Part shown: piece after piece, positions 21,440 to 34,522 of the stretch | How positions within the stretch are numbered: position 1 is the stretch's first letter | How the letters are laid out: each line of letters starts with the position of its first letter | From: Schistocerca nitens | Lineage: Eukaryota > Arthropoda > Insecta > Orthoptera > Acrididae | Reading direction: 5' to 3' | NCBI RefSeq assembly: GCF_023898315.1 | Contig: NC_064622.1 | Coordinates: 274,713,503 to 274,777,502, forward strand | Length of the DNA: 64,000 nucleotides | Translations under genes and position numbers: made by a program | The notes under the pieces: generated by a model | Told to the model about the DNA's origin: nothing | The model's input: only the letters and a program-made list of their open reading frames with translations | The model's database searches: none

Positions 21440-23100
21440 AAACTGAAAGGAGGCAGGAGTATATATAGAGTCTGTACAAGGGAGATGAACTTGAAAAGAA
21501 AGAGAGGTGAACATAGCTGAAGATGAGATTGGAGATATGATCCTGCAAGAAGAATTTGACAACTTCTGAAAGATCTAGACAAAACTACTCGGACTGGTGT
21601 GCGAGATGTACAAGACTGGTAAAATACCATCAGACTTCAAGAAGAATGTAGTAGTTACAATTCCACAGCAATCGGTTTAACTATCAGTTTAATTGCTCAT
21701 GGCTGCAAAATACTTACTCAAATTCTTTACCGAAGACTGGGAAAACTGGTAGAAGTTGACCTCGGGGAAGATGGATTTGGATTCTGGAGAAATGTAGGAT
21801 CAAGTGAGGCAACACTGACCATATTAAATCTTAAAAGACAAGTTAAGGAAAGGCAACCTTACATTTATAGCATTGTATACTTAGAGAAAGCTTTTGACAG
21901 TGTTGACTGAATAGTCCAAATTCTGATTGCAGCAGGGGTAAAATACTGGGAGAGAGAGGCTATTTACAACTTGTATAGAAACCGGAATGCAGATATGAGT
22001 TGAGGGGCATGAAAGGGAAGCAGTGGTTGAGAAGGGAGTGGGACAGGGTTGTAGCCTATCCCTGATGTTATTCAGTCTGTATGTTGAGCAAACAGTAAAG
22101 GAAACCAAAGAGAAATTTGGAGTATGGATTAAAGTCCAGGGAGAAGAAATAAATACTGGCCGCTGTGGCCGAGCGGTTCTAGGCGCTGCGCTGCTGCTAC
22201 GGTTGCAGGTTCAAATCCTGCCTCGGGCATGGATGTGTGTGATGTCCTTAGGTTAAGTTAGGTTTAAGTAGTTCTAAGTCTAGGGGACTGATGACCTCAG
22301 ATGTTAAGTCCCATGGTGCTTAGAGCCATTTGAACCATTTCAAGGAATAAAAACCTTGCGGTTTGCCAGTGATATTGTAATTCTGTCAGAGACAGCAAAG
22401 GACTTGGAAGAGCAGTTGAATGGAATGGACAGCATCTTGGAAAGAGGATATAAGATGAACATCAACAAAAGCAAAACAATGACAATGGAATATAGTCGAA
22501 TTAAATCAGGTAATGCTGAGGTAATTGATTAGAAAACGAGACACTTAAAGTAGTATATGAGTTTTGCTGCATGGGCAGCAAAATAACGGATGATGGTCGA
22601 AGTAGAGGCGATATAAAATTTTGATTGGCAATGGTGAGAAAAGTGTTTCTGAAGAAAATGAAGTTGTTAGTACCAAATATAGATTTAAGTGTTAGGAAGT
22701 CTTTTCTGAAGGTATTTATCTGGATTGTAGCCACGTATGGAAGTGAAACGTGGACGATAAACAGTTTAGATAAGAAGAGAATAGATGCTTTCAAAATGTG
22801 GTATTACAGAAAAACGTCGAAGAATAGGTGGATCAAGCACTTGGAGTCAAGAAATTTGTGGCACAACAAATAAGGGATCAGTTGATTGGAAACATTCTAT
22901 GATATCAAGGGATCACCAATTTATTATTAGAGGGACATGTGGGGGATAAAAATCATAGAGAGAGACAAAGAGATGAACACAGTAAGTAGATTCAGAAAGA
23001 TGTAGGTTGCAGTAGTTATTCGGAGATAAAGAGGCTTACACAGGATAGAGTAGCATGAAGAGCTGCATCAAACCAGTCTTCAGATTGAAGGTCACAACAA
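21440..23100 (+). mobile_element. RTE-type LINE, reverse transcriptase part, broken
   Basis: RT pieces in order: 'YKTGKIPSDFKKNVVVTIP', 'LTQILYRRLGKL', 'YLEKAFDSVD', 'EKGVGQGCSLSLMLFSLYVE', and after a SINE 'LRFASDIVILSETAKDLEEQ' followed by 'MNINKSKTM'. This order and the C-terminal 'IVATYGSETWTINSLDKKRI' are typical of RTE-class LINEs. The FADD box reads FASD, so one catalytic Asp is lost. The 3' end 'GCTGCATCAAACCAGTCTTC' is a usual end for such elements. There are stops after 'FDSVD' and elsewhere. Confidence 0.75.
22157..22340 (+). repeat. SINE family A, copy 3, inside the RTE LINE
   Basis: Full SINE body, slightly more divergent in the head. It splits the RT frame between 'GEEINT' and 'GIKTLRF'. 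Flanks GAAATAAATA and GGAATAAAAA are a probable, mutated target duplication. Confidence 0.9.
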
Positions 23101-24025
23101 AAAATGGCAAGTATGAAATACAGTAAACTTGTGGGCAGTCAGATTCTGAGGTCACAGTCTGGGAAACAATGGAACAACTAGTAGTGTCATCCTGTTTGGC
23201 TTCATCTGTATGTACTTCATAAAATCATGATAATTATTTAAAATGTTTGTTCTCAAAAATATAGATTTGAATGAACAGTTTGTTGTACTTGGGAAGTCTT
23301 GGGACTCATCAATATTCTGGGTGGTGCTTTACTACAAAATTGGCTCTGTATATTTGTATGAGACATACCTAAATCTGTCAAATGCTGTTTTGCTTATCGG
23401 TATTTACCTAACAATTTTGTCACTTTTGGGAGATTTCTGTAAAGACGTTCCAAGGTTGCACACATGTTAGTTAATTGAATAATTCCCAAGATCACTTGCA
23501 AGCGATGATATTGAGTGTGTGACTGTCGTTGTGGCAGATGTCGGTTTTGTTTGAACCATTAACAACAACAATGACAAAAGATGACAGCAATTTCACTCAC
23601 TGCACTTGTCATGCAGACAATTCCGCACGTTGTTTATGCTGCCAAGTGAAATCCTTTCTTTGCCGTAGTACCTGTTAACATGGAAAGACATAAAGTTCTG
23701 TGACAGCAACTGCTTGTAATGTGATTAGGGTGCAAGGTAAGGAGTAAAGTGTGTCAGCGATGAACACTGCCCCTTCTTAGCCTTTTTGCTACTTAGATCA
23801 TCATTTCTGTGCAAGTGATATTCCTATAGCACAAGGATGTCAAAAACCTTATGTGTTTCTTGAAGGCATGTACACATGAGTCTAGTTCCTAATCCGTGTG
23901 GTTTCTGAAGCCCCTTAAATTCTACTTTGATATGTCCATTACCTGTTCGTGAAGTTTTCATTCCTCTCTTTCCCTTAGTATTTTGGTGGGGTGTGCAAGG
24001 CTGTTGGAAATGAGCTAGAGGGACT

Positions 24026-24026
<1 letters not shown>
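23101..24026. other. Intronic sequence, nothing recognised
   Basis: No motif or repeat family recognised. Confidence 0.4.
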
Positions 24027-24065
<39 letters not shown>

Positions 24066-24316
24066 GTCCCATACTCCTTGTCAGAGCGTAGGGGACGATG
24101 CGAGAGATGCACACTGCTGTACTAGGCAAGGTCCTAGCGTAGGTGGTTTGCCATTGCCTTCCTCTGATCGTAATGGGGATGAATGGTGATGAAGACAACA
24201 CAACAACACCCAGTCATCTCGAGGCAGGTGAAAATCCCTGAACCTGCTGGGAATCGAACCCAGGACCCCGTGCTCGGGAAGCGAGAATGCTACCGTGAGA
24301 CCACGAGCTGCGGACA
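24027..24316 (-). repeat. tRNA-derived SINE (family B)
   Basis: On the minus strand the head begins GTCCGCAGCTCGTGGTCTCA with tRNA-like box A, then box B (GGTTCGATTCC), a body containing GGAAGGCAATGGCAAACCAC, and a (CATCAT)n tail that appears on the plus strand as (GAT)n at 24028-24063. Poly-His frames predicted across the tail are artefacts of it. Confidence 0.85.
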
Positions 24317-25791
24317 GAGGGACTTAGTGGGTGCTTCAATGTCACCGCTTCCATTTACAAACCTCAGGAAAGCTACACCACAAGTTTGCTTCTTGGGTTG
24401 GGTACAAGTGATCAGTAGCCCACTTGAATCATTGGGAGAGTTTTTAAAGAATTAATGGACTTCACTGGAATCACACAAGCAGCTAGGGTAAGAGGAGTCT
24501 ATCCTGGCAGAGCTCCATGTGCCAAGGTAAGCCTTGTACAGCTGAGGTCTGGCAGGTTCCGCAGTTGTTGCCCACTAACAATTGTTTCATATCGTTCATC
24601 ACATCAGTGTGCAACTCACCAAGAGATTAATGGCCTTGCTTCTATAGGGATTTGTACCATCCTAATGAACACAGTTATTAAGCCGAGATACCCATTTCCT
24701 GTGACACACAATGTTTCATCCAGTTGTCAATAAAGCATGTCCAGAGTTCTGGTTAAAGAGGTTTATGGCACCCACCAATTCCCAGATCAGGAACACCAGG
24801 TTCACCAAACTTATACTCGGCCAACAAAGACTGAGCTCACTGAGGTGCTCGCCATTTGTCACGACCCAGGAATTACATGTAGCTAATTGAATACCATCGA
24901 TGTGGTGAGCTTTACCCACTAGGCCAGGAAGATAGCAAAGAGTTCTGACAGCAGAGAGTTGTAAGTGTATAATGAGAGAATAGTAATGATAAAAAAAGGC
25001 GAAGTAGTTGTGTCAGATCCTGATGTAGTTATAACTGAGTAATCTGCAATTTTTAAAAAAAGGGGGAGGGATTGGTTGATATCTAAAAAGTTGCAAGATA
25101 TTTGCCATAACAGTAGAAATAATTTTTTGACACAACATTTACAGCTGAAATGAGTATGAAAAATAATGTGACATGTATGTAATTGCCTATCACAAAGTGT
25201 CTCTGCAATCACTGCTCTTATCTTCATTAACTGCAGCTGAGATACTTCACATTGCATCACATTCATTTACTTTGACACAGTGTAACCAGGCCCTCACTTC
25301 CCAACCAAACACAGACCTGGGATTTCAGTACTGATCAGTCTTTCCCAGTAACACCCATCCCAAAAATAATCTTTTTGTGTGACATTAGTTGACTTCAGCA
25401 ACTTGCACCAAACTATCTCCCCCAACCTAACATGGATCTGAGGCTTCAGTGCAGCTCAGTATGTCACCACAACCATTGTTCTAAAAAACATAGCAAAGAT
25501 AAATATTGTTGCCAGGTTGCTGTCAGTTTTAAGGCAACTTTTCATGATTCAACCCAAACATGAATATTCTAAAATAATATGAATTGATTTCAATTTTTGT
25601 GCCCAAAATACATCTCCTATTTTCTTGTCTTTCATTGATTACGTAAAATGATTCTCCCATTGGCTGCATAAAACTGACACGTTAATCTAAGTACCTTACA
25701 GGAAAAGCGACCTGTCTGTCACTGCCATTGTTCTGGACTTTAGCCTATACTAGTCAGCACGATCAGTCTTACATCTAATTGTGAGGGAGAG

Positions 25792-25881
<90 letters not shown>

Positions 25882-26429
25882 GTGGTAAGCTGTGGACATG
25901 CTTTAGTGGCAACAATTCAGTACAATTGTGGAGTATTGGATAACACACCAAACAGAAATCTATTGGCTTAACTTTCTCAACCTCAAGGATGGTAGAAACT
26001 TACATCTGAAAATAGTCTATCTAAAAGTGTGTTGCACCTTTTGGGGTAACTGCCACAAAACTACTTTTATTAGACTTGCTTAGGTATATGGGCTCTGTCT
26101 GAATTAACTTCTACTTTCCCAATTGCGTCTACTAATTACCATGAAAAAAACACTGCCAGTAGTTTAGATTGGGCCATTGAGTGGGAGAAATACCAAACTT
26201 AACAAATTCTTGGATAGTTAGAGTGACTAGAGATAATATCTCTCTGGTAACTGAAAATACACATAATGGAACAGTTGGTGATTTTCAGAATTTTGTTTTT
26301 TTGTTATGGAGATACACAGATGGTTAATCCTGGTAACTAATCAGTACAAAAAGAAATTGTATAATTATTTAGAATATTTTCAGTAAACCTACTAACCACC
26401 AACAGTACCTCAATTTTGATGGGTCTCAT
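24317..26429. other. Intronic sequence, one long microsatellite
   Basis: I see no gene. A (GT)n(GA)n tract occupies 25793-25879. The rest shows no assignable motif. Confidence 0.45.
25793..25879. repeat. Microsatellite (GT)n(GA)n
   Basis: About 18 GT units followed by about 22 GA units without interruption. Confidence 0.97.
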
Positions 26430-27036
26430 CCCTTTCACACCAAAAATCCCTCCCATACAGCTTGGCCACCTGGGGCCAGTGTAACTCCACTGATGAAAAC
26501 TTCCATGCTCAGTATACTGAGGGTCTCACCAAGGCCTCCACAGACAGGCACCATCCCCCACACCTAGTCTGCAAACAGATCTCCCGTGCCATTTCCCCCT
26601 CACATCCTCCATCCTCCCACCACCCTCAAGAGCCAGCCACAAAGGAGTATCCTCGTGTTACCCAATACCACCCAGAACTGGAATGACTGAACCATGTTCT
26701 TTGTCAGGTCTTTGATTATCTATCATCATGCCCTGAAATGAGGTACATCCTACCCAAGGTTCTTCCATCCTGCCCAGTATGTGTGAGCCAGTTGTGTGCT
26801 GCCCTCTCATGCCCTAGTCTGTGAAATCGAGTGCTCAGCTGTCTGCTGTGTGCCACCTCTACCTGCACCCCTAGGTAGCCCATGGACGGCTCCCCTCTCT
26901 CCCACAAGCCACTAGACATTTGCCCCCAACCCACTCTCTGCCCCCCACCTCTCTCCATCCCTCACCCCCACCTCACCCCAGTACACTCACTGTGGGGCAG
27001 GAAAGAGCTGGCAGTTGAATGAGCACAATGTAGGAA

Positions 27037-27082
<46 letters not shown>

Positions 27083-27180
27083 TTTTTTTTCTTCCTTCTA
27101 TAGCTTGAGAAAGGAATTCCATTCTCAAAGCTAACCAAATAAAGCTCTGTACCTTTTGTGTGTGTATCTGTCAATGACAC
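26430..27180 (+). mobile_element. Penelope-family fragment, degraded
   Basis: Plus-strand frames read 'HLVCKQISRAIS', 'PATKEYPRVTQYHPELE' and, shifted, 'VFDYLSSCPEMRYILP'. They match the 58.87-59.07-kb copy ('NLVQKQIPMPYL', 'PATEEHSPR', 'FDYLLSCPEMKNVLP') piece by piece. A C-rich stretch and a (GT)n tract (27040-27079) then lead to the tail. The GIY-YIG domain itself is missing. Confidence 0.6.
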
Positions 27181-27547
27181 AGTACTTCTGTCTTTAGGTG
27201 AGCCGTCTCCTTTATTCGTAAACAATTTGTTATTCTCAACCAGAAATTTCGATATGTTTTTATATTTACAGTACAATGTTTTTGCAGGAAAATTGTACAC
27301 CCAGTGTTTGAAGTGCATAATACTGGCATTAGCTTTCTAAGCTCTACACATCACTCCTTGTGAGGAGATGCTAACTGAGCTTTTCAGACAGGATGACATG
27401 GAGACAAAACAGAGGTGTGCCAACATGGTCCTGGGATTAAGGTCATCTGCAAAAATGTTTGGTGTGTGCAGTGATAAGTGTTGAGAGAGTAAAGCAAACT
27501 TCTTTCAAGTATGTAAATACTTAAGAGCATTGTACCTTAGGTATAAC

Positions 27548-27720
27548 CCAGTGCGGTAGTGCGTTTGTTAAGACCCTGTCCTCAGATTTGAGAGGAGGAA
27601 GGCTTATTCTCTCTGCAGCAATCATGATTAGATTTTCTGTGGTTTTCCTAAATCACTTCAGACAAAAGATGGATGGTTCCCTCAACAAGGCCATAACCAA
27701 CAATCCAACCTATTCCCATT
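27548..27720 (+). repeat. Old tRNA-derived SINE (family C)
   Basis: A degenerate tRNA-like head (TGCGGTAGTGCGTTTGTTAA) is followed by a body 'TTTTCCTAAATCACTTCAG' and 'GATGGTTCC', a combination I recognise from a common arthropod SINE. It is strongly diverged, with no clear box B or target duplication. Confidence 0.45.
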
Positions 27721-28567
27721 AAACATGTATTCATATACCTCTGTTTATGACTTAAATTTTTTAAGCTGACAAATCCCATTTCAGAATAAATTACCATCAC
27801 AAATTGATTCTTTGTTTCTGGATCAGAATGAGCCACCACTATTTAAAGTCCTGTCACCAGATCTGAAACTAACATGTATTTTTTTGGCTACGAATACTTC
27901 AGATAGATCACAGCAGGTTTCTGCCATTTTCTCGTGCAAATCAAATGTCATCTGCTGTGAAATTCACTTTAAACAAATTTTCTATGGTAAATTTTCCACC
28001 ATCTTCTGTAAGATATTGTGATTACAGTTCAGTTACATAGCAAGCTCATCGATTTTGACGTGTTTTTGTGAAATAGGTGGTACATCCAATGACAGTTCAT
28101 TTTGTTGGTCACAGTAGAGAGTCTTTCCCTACACTGATTGTGTTTAATATGGATTCTGGAACATATTTGTAGAGGAAAAATCATTCCAGCTATGTGTGCA
28201 GTTTGAATTATTTGGAATTCATTATAGCAGGTTTCATTTACTCTAGATAGCATATCTGTAGATATAGCTTAAATGCTGGGGAAAAAGTCTGGAGCCATAA
28301 GACCATACCATAATGCTTTATTCTTTACATTAAATGACAACTATCTCCACACAGCCTATGAAGCTGAAATCTGTCAGGGAGAACATTCAAGTGGCCTTCC
28401 CTCCCCTGCTTGAGATACTGACTGATCAAAATGGAATTGACCCTACCATGCTGTAGTGTCTTGGAAATGAATGAAAAGAAACCCACATAGAATGTTGTAT
28501 TACTAGCAGCACAAGTTACCATTTTGCTTAAGTAGGTAATTTTGGTCAACTTAAATGCAAGTGCGCG

Positions 28568-28620
<53 letters not shown>

Positions 28621-30104
28621 GCACACGCATGCCTGCAAAGGTGTGCTTTACTGCCAGGAGGCACAATATTCGCAGACAGCTCCACAAAATTGGTTTTCAA
28701 GGTGGTCTACATGTATTCATTTTTCTTTCCAAGCCCAGTGCTTCCTCAAGAGATGAGTTATACTCCGTGACAGACTTGAGAAGGGGCATTGTGTCCCTGA
28801 GAGAAGTGTGTTAAGTGTAAACCTTTGGCATTGCCATCACTGTCATATGATCTCCTCCCAATCCAGTATCACTTGCTAGAGATTTAAATTTTCTTTGGAG
28901 AATATATATGGGAGGGCCTATAATTTTATTTTAAATGTTTTAGTCACATTTTTATTTCACCTGATTTTGTTTTCCATGTGTCAGAGAATACTTCTGCTAA
29001 CACAATTATATTCAAATTTCATACAGCATTGTATACAATTCACTATTAACTCTGGGTAAAATTCCACGTACCATGTCGGCAGCTTCTCCACTGTGTGTTG
29101 CAGCTAGTAACAGTTTGCGCAGTGGAAGATGGGAATTGGACTTCAACAAATTATGGTTTGAATGATTAGACAAGATGATGGAACCAATGTGATCATGAAA
29201 TTATGTGGCGGTATAATGGAATATATTATCCAGAATATTGTCGTATAACACGGAATGTTCTGTAAAATCAAAACTGTATTCTTAGGTTCCTGCGTAACGA
29301 CAACTACTGAAATTGGAACATTTCAAAAATACCTCAGTTTCTGAGTAACCACAACCTCTGAAAATGGGATATTTTAAAAATACCTACAAAGTTTTTGAAA
29401 TTGTCATTGGGGTATGCTATAGATTAGTCTGTTACCACAGCCAGTTTTCCTCCAATTTACATTCATTGGCTTCGCCAACTTGCAAAGGAACTATAAAACT
29501 GGAATACAAAACAGTATCCCAAGAAATCTTGTCATAGTCTGAGAAACATGCAATACAAGAAATACATATGAAAATCAGGAACCATTCTTATATCCCAGGT
29601 TAACCAGATCAATAATCATCTGTCTTGCACTATTTGTTTTGAGAACAAAAGTAATCAGTTCTTATCTTCTGCCGTAACGAATTATTGGCTTTAACTGTTT
29701 TATTGGCTACTGTATATTGTCCCCTGATTGGCTATGGCCAGCAGAAACAAATTGCCAACAGCAGTATGCAGTGGAAGAATCCCTGGATGCTGGAGTTTAA
29801 GATGGATTGCATAGGTTAGAACTATGTGTTAAGAGTGTAGTTCTTCTTGGCTAATAAAGATGTTATTGAAGTCAACAAGAAACCATTAATTTTTACCAGA
29901 TCCTAAAACAGATCATTTGTGGTTTCATGCCAATTAATTCGCCCAAAAATGATTTTATTGTTTACCATATTATGGACACAGGAGGATTATTGTAAAACTG
30001 ATTTGGAGCAGATACTACTTGTAGCAGCCATGATTGGTGCTTGGAAAAACAGTGGCATTTCTGAAGCTCCTTGAACTTTGTTGTACCAGTAACAACCAAT
30101 ACTG

Positions 30105-30152
<48 letters not shown>

Positions 30153-31724
30153 ATCTATAATCTCTTCTCCTCCTTCTGGAGTACTTCGGCCATTATTTCA
30201 AACTGTTGCGGTTGAAACTCCAAATCTTTGTATGAAATTGGTAGCTGGTATTTCACTTTGATTACTTTCTCCACAGTGAGAGGTGACTTTAGCAAACATG
30301 CACATAATTTCACTTCTGTTAATGCCACAATATGGCTTTATCCTAGCAGAGGCTAATAAGTTGGAGTTCTGGAATAATGTTAACAGTTTCTGTATATTGT
30401 ATGGAATGGGGTGCTTACTGGTACTGTACCTCAAACTTTTCCTGGTTACTTACAGAGGGGGGTGTGGGCAGTGAAAGAAGCAAGTTCTGTCCTTCACATC
30501 TACTGCTGCAGAGAGAGAGGAACAATGTGATGGAAACAAGCTCCACCTATCTAATTCAGTTATGGTACAACACATGCACTAAAGCACTAAGAATTAGTAC
30601 AGAAGGAGAAGTGATGCATGAAACTAACAAATGCTTTAATATTTTGCGAAAGTGCTTTATTGATATGTTTGTTTTCATTATTGGCATTCTAGTGCCACAA
30701 ACGGCATCTATAATGGCACTTCAATGCCACAGATGTCATATCAGTTCACACAAGCACAGATTTTCTGAAGCTATTAATAATTTCCTCTCCGATCACTCCG
30801 TAACTGTCTCCAAGTAGTCTTACGAACCTAGAATTACTTCCTCACACTTTTTGTGAGAAACATGCAAGACAGTGTAGCATAACTTTTATTATCTTCTGTA
30901 ATGGCTAGTACAACACTACATACTGTGTTATTGAGAGTGACTAGATACAAAACACTTATCACTGAAGTCTTCTGACTACTGTAGTTTTTTACCTCTTCAG
31001 AACTAATGAGCCCAATAATCAGGAAGAGTTTGACAAATAGTATGTCTTCTACTGTGTAAATACTTCAGGGTAGTAAGTGCTGATTTGGAATTTGATAATA
31101 CAGTGAATGTTTCCTCATTTTATTGTTAAACAAGGGATTCTTCTGATTAGCTTGTTGATACAAGGTGTATCTGTAAATGTCAACAGATACTGGATGATCC
31201 TTATAAGATTTTATTCGACCATTCAATATAAGAGGAGAGGGCTAGTATGGCAGGGCAGAGGGTGTTTGTTGCAAGATAATACTTGACCCCGAGCCACATA
31301 AAAATGCTGAGGCTTCCTAAGTTTTCATTAGAATGCTGTGAATCATCTTGCCCATAATCTCAACTATACAGAAAGTGATGTCCTTGTCTCGCATCATTTT
31401 GAAGGAGCTGTGGCCAGAAAATGTTTTTCAACTGACTAGGGAAGAAAGTTGTGTGTGAGGGGTCAAGGAAGTTGGCAGTAAACATATGCCACCGGCATAC
31501 TTTAGTTGATACTCATCTCACCAAATGCATGTAATGTAATAGGAATTATGGGAAAAAGCATAGAATATCTCTGTATATGACATTTGAGTTTCATGAGTAA
31601 ATATACAATTTTCTATGTATGAAATGAGGTTTAACATTATTGTATACAATATTTACAATAATTATTGCCTCATTGTTTAAGCTATACAGTATATTTGTGC
31701 TGTTATGGAAGGTATCAACTTTAG
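27721..31724. other. Intronic sequence with microsatellites only
   Basis: (CA)n at 28569-28620, (GT)n at 30108-30151, and two diverged adjacent ~51-bp copies at about 29286-29388. I see no coding motif. Frames across the CA tracts are artefacts. Confidence 0.45.
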
Positions 31725-31970
31725 AAGCTAGTAAAATACGTTGGATTCCAGGTCCAATACGCATGCATGACGTTCTTCACAAGTGGCTATTGCAGGAGGA
31801 GACACTTGTTCAAACTATGAAGTCCTTGAGTTCACAGACTGGAGAGAGAGACTATACCAGTCGTTACAGGTTGCCGCCTGCTGAGGGCTACAACCTGCTT
31901 GTCACAGCAGTTAATCCTGATCCTGAATCTTTAAATACCAGCCATTGGGATTTACCTCAGGCAATAAGTG
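31725..31970 (+). CDS. PIGS: PIGS exon 4: lumenal domain
   Basis: Acceptor AACTTTAG (31724) and donor GTAAGT (31971), both phase 1. It encodes about residues 175-256: 'KIRWIPGPIRMHDVLHKWLL' aligns with the family 'KR...' segment, and 'YNLLVTAVNPDPESLNTSHW' with the conserved 'NPDPxS...W' block. The polypyrimidine tract is weak. A second acceptor TTCCAG (31751) keeps the phase; I prefer the first because the skipped residues align with the family. Confidence 0.92.
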
Positions 31971-32259
31971 GTAAGTTGACAGTAATTGCAGGTTCTGCAA
32001 TTCATAAATGGCAACAGCGTTCTGTTGCTGATACTTTAAACAACTGGCTGTATTTCTCTGCCTGCCAATGATTTGTCTGAAGTTCCAAATTTATATACAT
32101 TTCAGGGTTTTCTATAACTTATTCTCCAATACTGAATGACAGGTACAGTAACAGTTTTTTAATGTTGCCTTTTTGGTGATTTTCAGGTAAAGTAAAAGCA
32201 TTAGAGCTGAGAGGAAGCTAATCATTATAAGCTACGAGCTTTTTGCCCGCAAATTGTCC

Positions 32260-32263
<4 letters not shown>

Positions 32264-32342
<79 letters not shown>
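32264..32342. repeat. Microsatellite (CA)n(GA)n
   Basis: About 24 CA units followed by about 15 GA units. Confidence 0.97.
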
Positions 32343-32346
<4 letters not shown>

Positions 32347-32769
32347 AGCATATTTCACGCATATCTGTATACATATTTCGTTTGTGTCCGTAGCGAATTT
32401 TACTCTGCAGTTTCATCTGGATACTGAAGAAACCGTTTGATTCTTCACTGTGTTGTGCAGAACATGTTTTGTTAGTGAACATAACGTTTCTAATTACAGC
32501 AGACCTGCACAACACTGAATTATTATAAGGATGTTGTTGCCTGTGAAGATAAAGCACATCTGAAAATTTCAGAAACTGCGAAAGCAGAATGGTTTGTGAA
32601 GTGAAAATCGTAATAAGAACAATAAAGGACAGAATAGAAAAGACTGCTACCTTTATCCTGAGAACTAATACCTTTATTGTACGATTGCATTGTCCACTGT
32701 TACTCGAATACATATACCTCAAGGTATGACTATACACTCCAAATCCAGTGAAAAGTTACAAGCACTGCA
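32343..32769. other. Intronic sequence, nothing recognised
   Basis: Minus-strand frames here run into the microsatellite and have no family motif. Confidence 0.4.
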
Positions 32770-33310
32770 AGATTCATCCACATCTACACATGTACTTCAT
32801 ACCAGTATTAACAATTTAGTCCTAGTCCATCTATGTATAAAGCAAGTGGCATGATTCAGTGCATGCCATAATTCTTGCTGTCTCCTTCTCATGATCACTA
32901 CTTGAGATCTCCGAAGGGCACAATTGTTGCACAGTCATCCTCAGATACCAGTCCTCTAAATACATCCAACAGAGTTTCACACCTTTTGTCCATAGATTTT
33001 CATTGTACTTCCCTTGGCATATCTTTTTACACTCGTGGCTGGCCAATATTGACCTGTAAGCAGTGCATCTCTGAACTCGTTCATTGTCCAATGTCACACC
33101 TACTTGATAAAGATTCCAAATGCTGTAGCGGTAATCCAGAATTGGTTGCGTTGCTGCCTCATATACAGTTTCCTTTACAGATCACTACACTTTCCTAGAA
33201 TGCACACAATAAAATGAAATCATTTGTTCATCTTTTACACTAATGATTTCATGTGTTCATCCCATTTCATATTGCTTTGCAGTATTACTCATACTCCATA
33301 CGTAGAGCCA
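32770..33310 (-). pseudogene. LINE 3' fragment
   Basis: On the minus strand 'ERVQRCTAYRSILA' is followed by text like that at 15.0-15.5 kb, including the same plus-strand phrases ('GCAGTGCATCTCTGAACTCG', 'GTAATCCAGAATTGG'), so it is the C-terminal RT tail and 3' UTR of the same LINE group as the 14.9-kb element. A CATCTACA end lies near 32780. Confidence 0.55.
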
Positions 33311-33739
33311 AAATTCGTATGTAATTACATTTTTTTTTTTCTTCCACATACTTAAAAAGTGTAAATGTTTACAGGATTATGTTGCCACTCTTGGTATATT
33401 TCATTTTATTGTAATATATCTGTGTAATTATATGTTTTTGCGGGCTACTCTCTGGACAATAATCTGGTTATATTGCAATAAAAAATAGTTAATTTCACTC
33501 GAGTTGGATTATGAAGAACGTTACTATGCTTAATTTTCTAACAAGGACCCCTGGAGTGCGAGGTTGCAAAAGGCCAATGATGTTTGTGGCATTTAATGCC
33601 CCACTTATTGTCTACCATGCAGCCACAATATTGTTTGCCAATGGCAACAGGGGGCGGGACTGGAGGTATGCAGTGGTGAGAACAGCATGAAGATACAAAG
33701 TGTAGTTGAACTGCTTAGTCAGTAACTCACAAACAGTGC
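33311..33739. other. Intronic sequence, nothing recognised
   Basis: AT-rich at first, then GC-richer before the pogo-like gene; part may be the 5' region of that element. Confidence 0.35.
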
Positions 33740-34016
33740 TACAGTGCTAGTGGTGTTGATAAAAAACAGAGCAACAGCAATGATAGACAAAGCAAACATT
33801 GTGTTGTATCTACAACAGTTGCCGAACTTGACATTTCATCAGAAAGGAACCCAAGGAATTCTGCAGAGTGAGAAAGAAGTGGCAGATGAAATATTAGTGT
33901 TTTTGCATGGTGAGTCACTAAAGTGTGTGGCGTCGTATATGCTCGACTGAGCAGACAGTGTACTTGAAGAATACAGTGATGACGATACATGATTAACAAG
34001 TGAAAGTGATACAGCA
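33740..34016 (+). pseudogene. Pogo-like transposase gene, 5' part
   Basis: A frame with stops reads '...VLEEYSDDDT' and 'LTSESDTAT', an acidic segment that leads, across the LINE inserted at 34017, to 'NNIPSPMKHS' at 39.66 kb. Continuity is inferred from that join and from the order of the later blocks. No domain signature is present in this piece alone. Confidence 0.4.
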
Positions 34017-34522
34017 ACAGGTGGCCTCCACCCTCAATGGGGCTGGCACTTCTTTGGCGGGTTTGTGCTTGGCTACTATGGGGTTTCAGCCTTTGCAGCA
34101 TGTTTTCCCTTCCATGGTGCGTGTCTGTCCTCCTGCTATTCTTTTGCTCCTCCCTTGGGGAATATGTCTGGGATGTTTTTGGAAATGTGTTCTGCATTTT
34201 CAGTAGCTGATATCAGAACAGTCTCTCAACTGCTTTTTTCTGTGTGCTCATGAAAGCCGGCCTATGCATCTGTCGTGTGACATGTGACCTGTTAAAGCAT
34301 AATTCACAGCCCCGTTTCGACAGATAGGGTTTGCATATACCCCCTGGTACAGGTCAGGCCCAGAGAGGAGTGATTGACTGAGCTGCTACCTTCCAAAATT
34401 GCCGATTGGTCCCTCTGTCAAGTGTTCTGGAGGTGTGACCTGAGGTGTGAACAATCACCTAAGGTGGGTGCAGCCCCTCTGAGCCCCCCCCCCCCCCCCC
34501 CCCCCCCCCCAGTTGGAAGGAT

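Larger units (their letters stand above)
18260..31724 (+). other. PIGS intron 3 (13.5 kb)
   Basis: GTAAGG ... TTTAG. It is filled with the repeats listed separately. I found no PIGS-like or other host exon in it. An alternative acceptor TTCCAG at 31751 has the same phase and would shorten exon 4 by nine codons. Confidence 0.75.

Noticed and set aside
21285-21630. Minus-strand ORFs with poly-Phe and poly-Gly
   Set aside because: These are translations of the poly-A and poly-C runs at 21389-21425.
23824-24201. Minus-strand ORF with a long poly-His stretch
   Set aside because: The His codons are the (CATCAT)n tail of SINE family B, not a protein.
28542-28814. Frames rich in His/Thr or Val/Cys over CA/GT tracts (also at 2972, 26962, 30034, 32225, 53051)
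   Set aside because: Dinucleotide repeats are open in several frames at once; there is no coding signal outside the tract.
33739-34197. 152-codon minus-strand ORF at the LINE 5' end
   Set aside because: It crosses the junction between the pogo-like gene and the LINE, so it cannot be an old gene; no motif.
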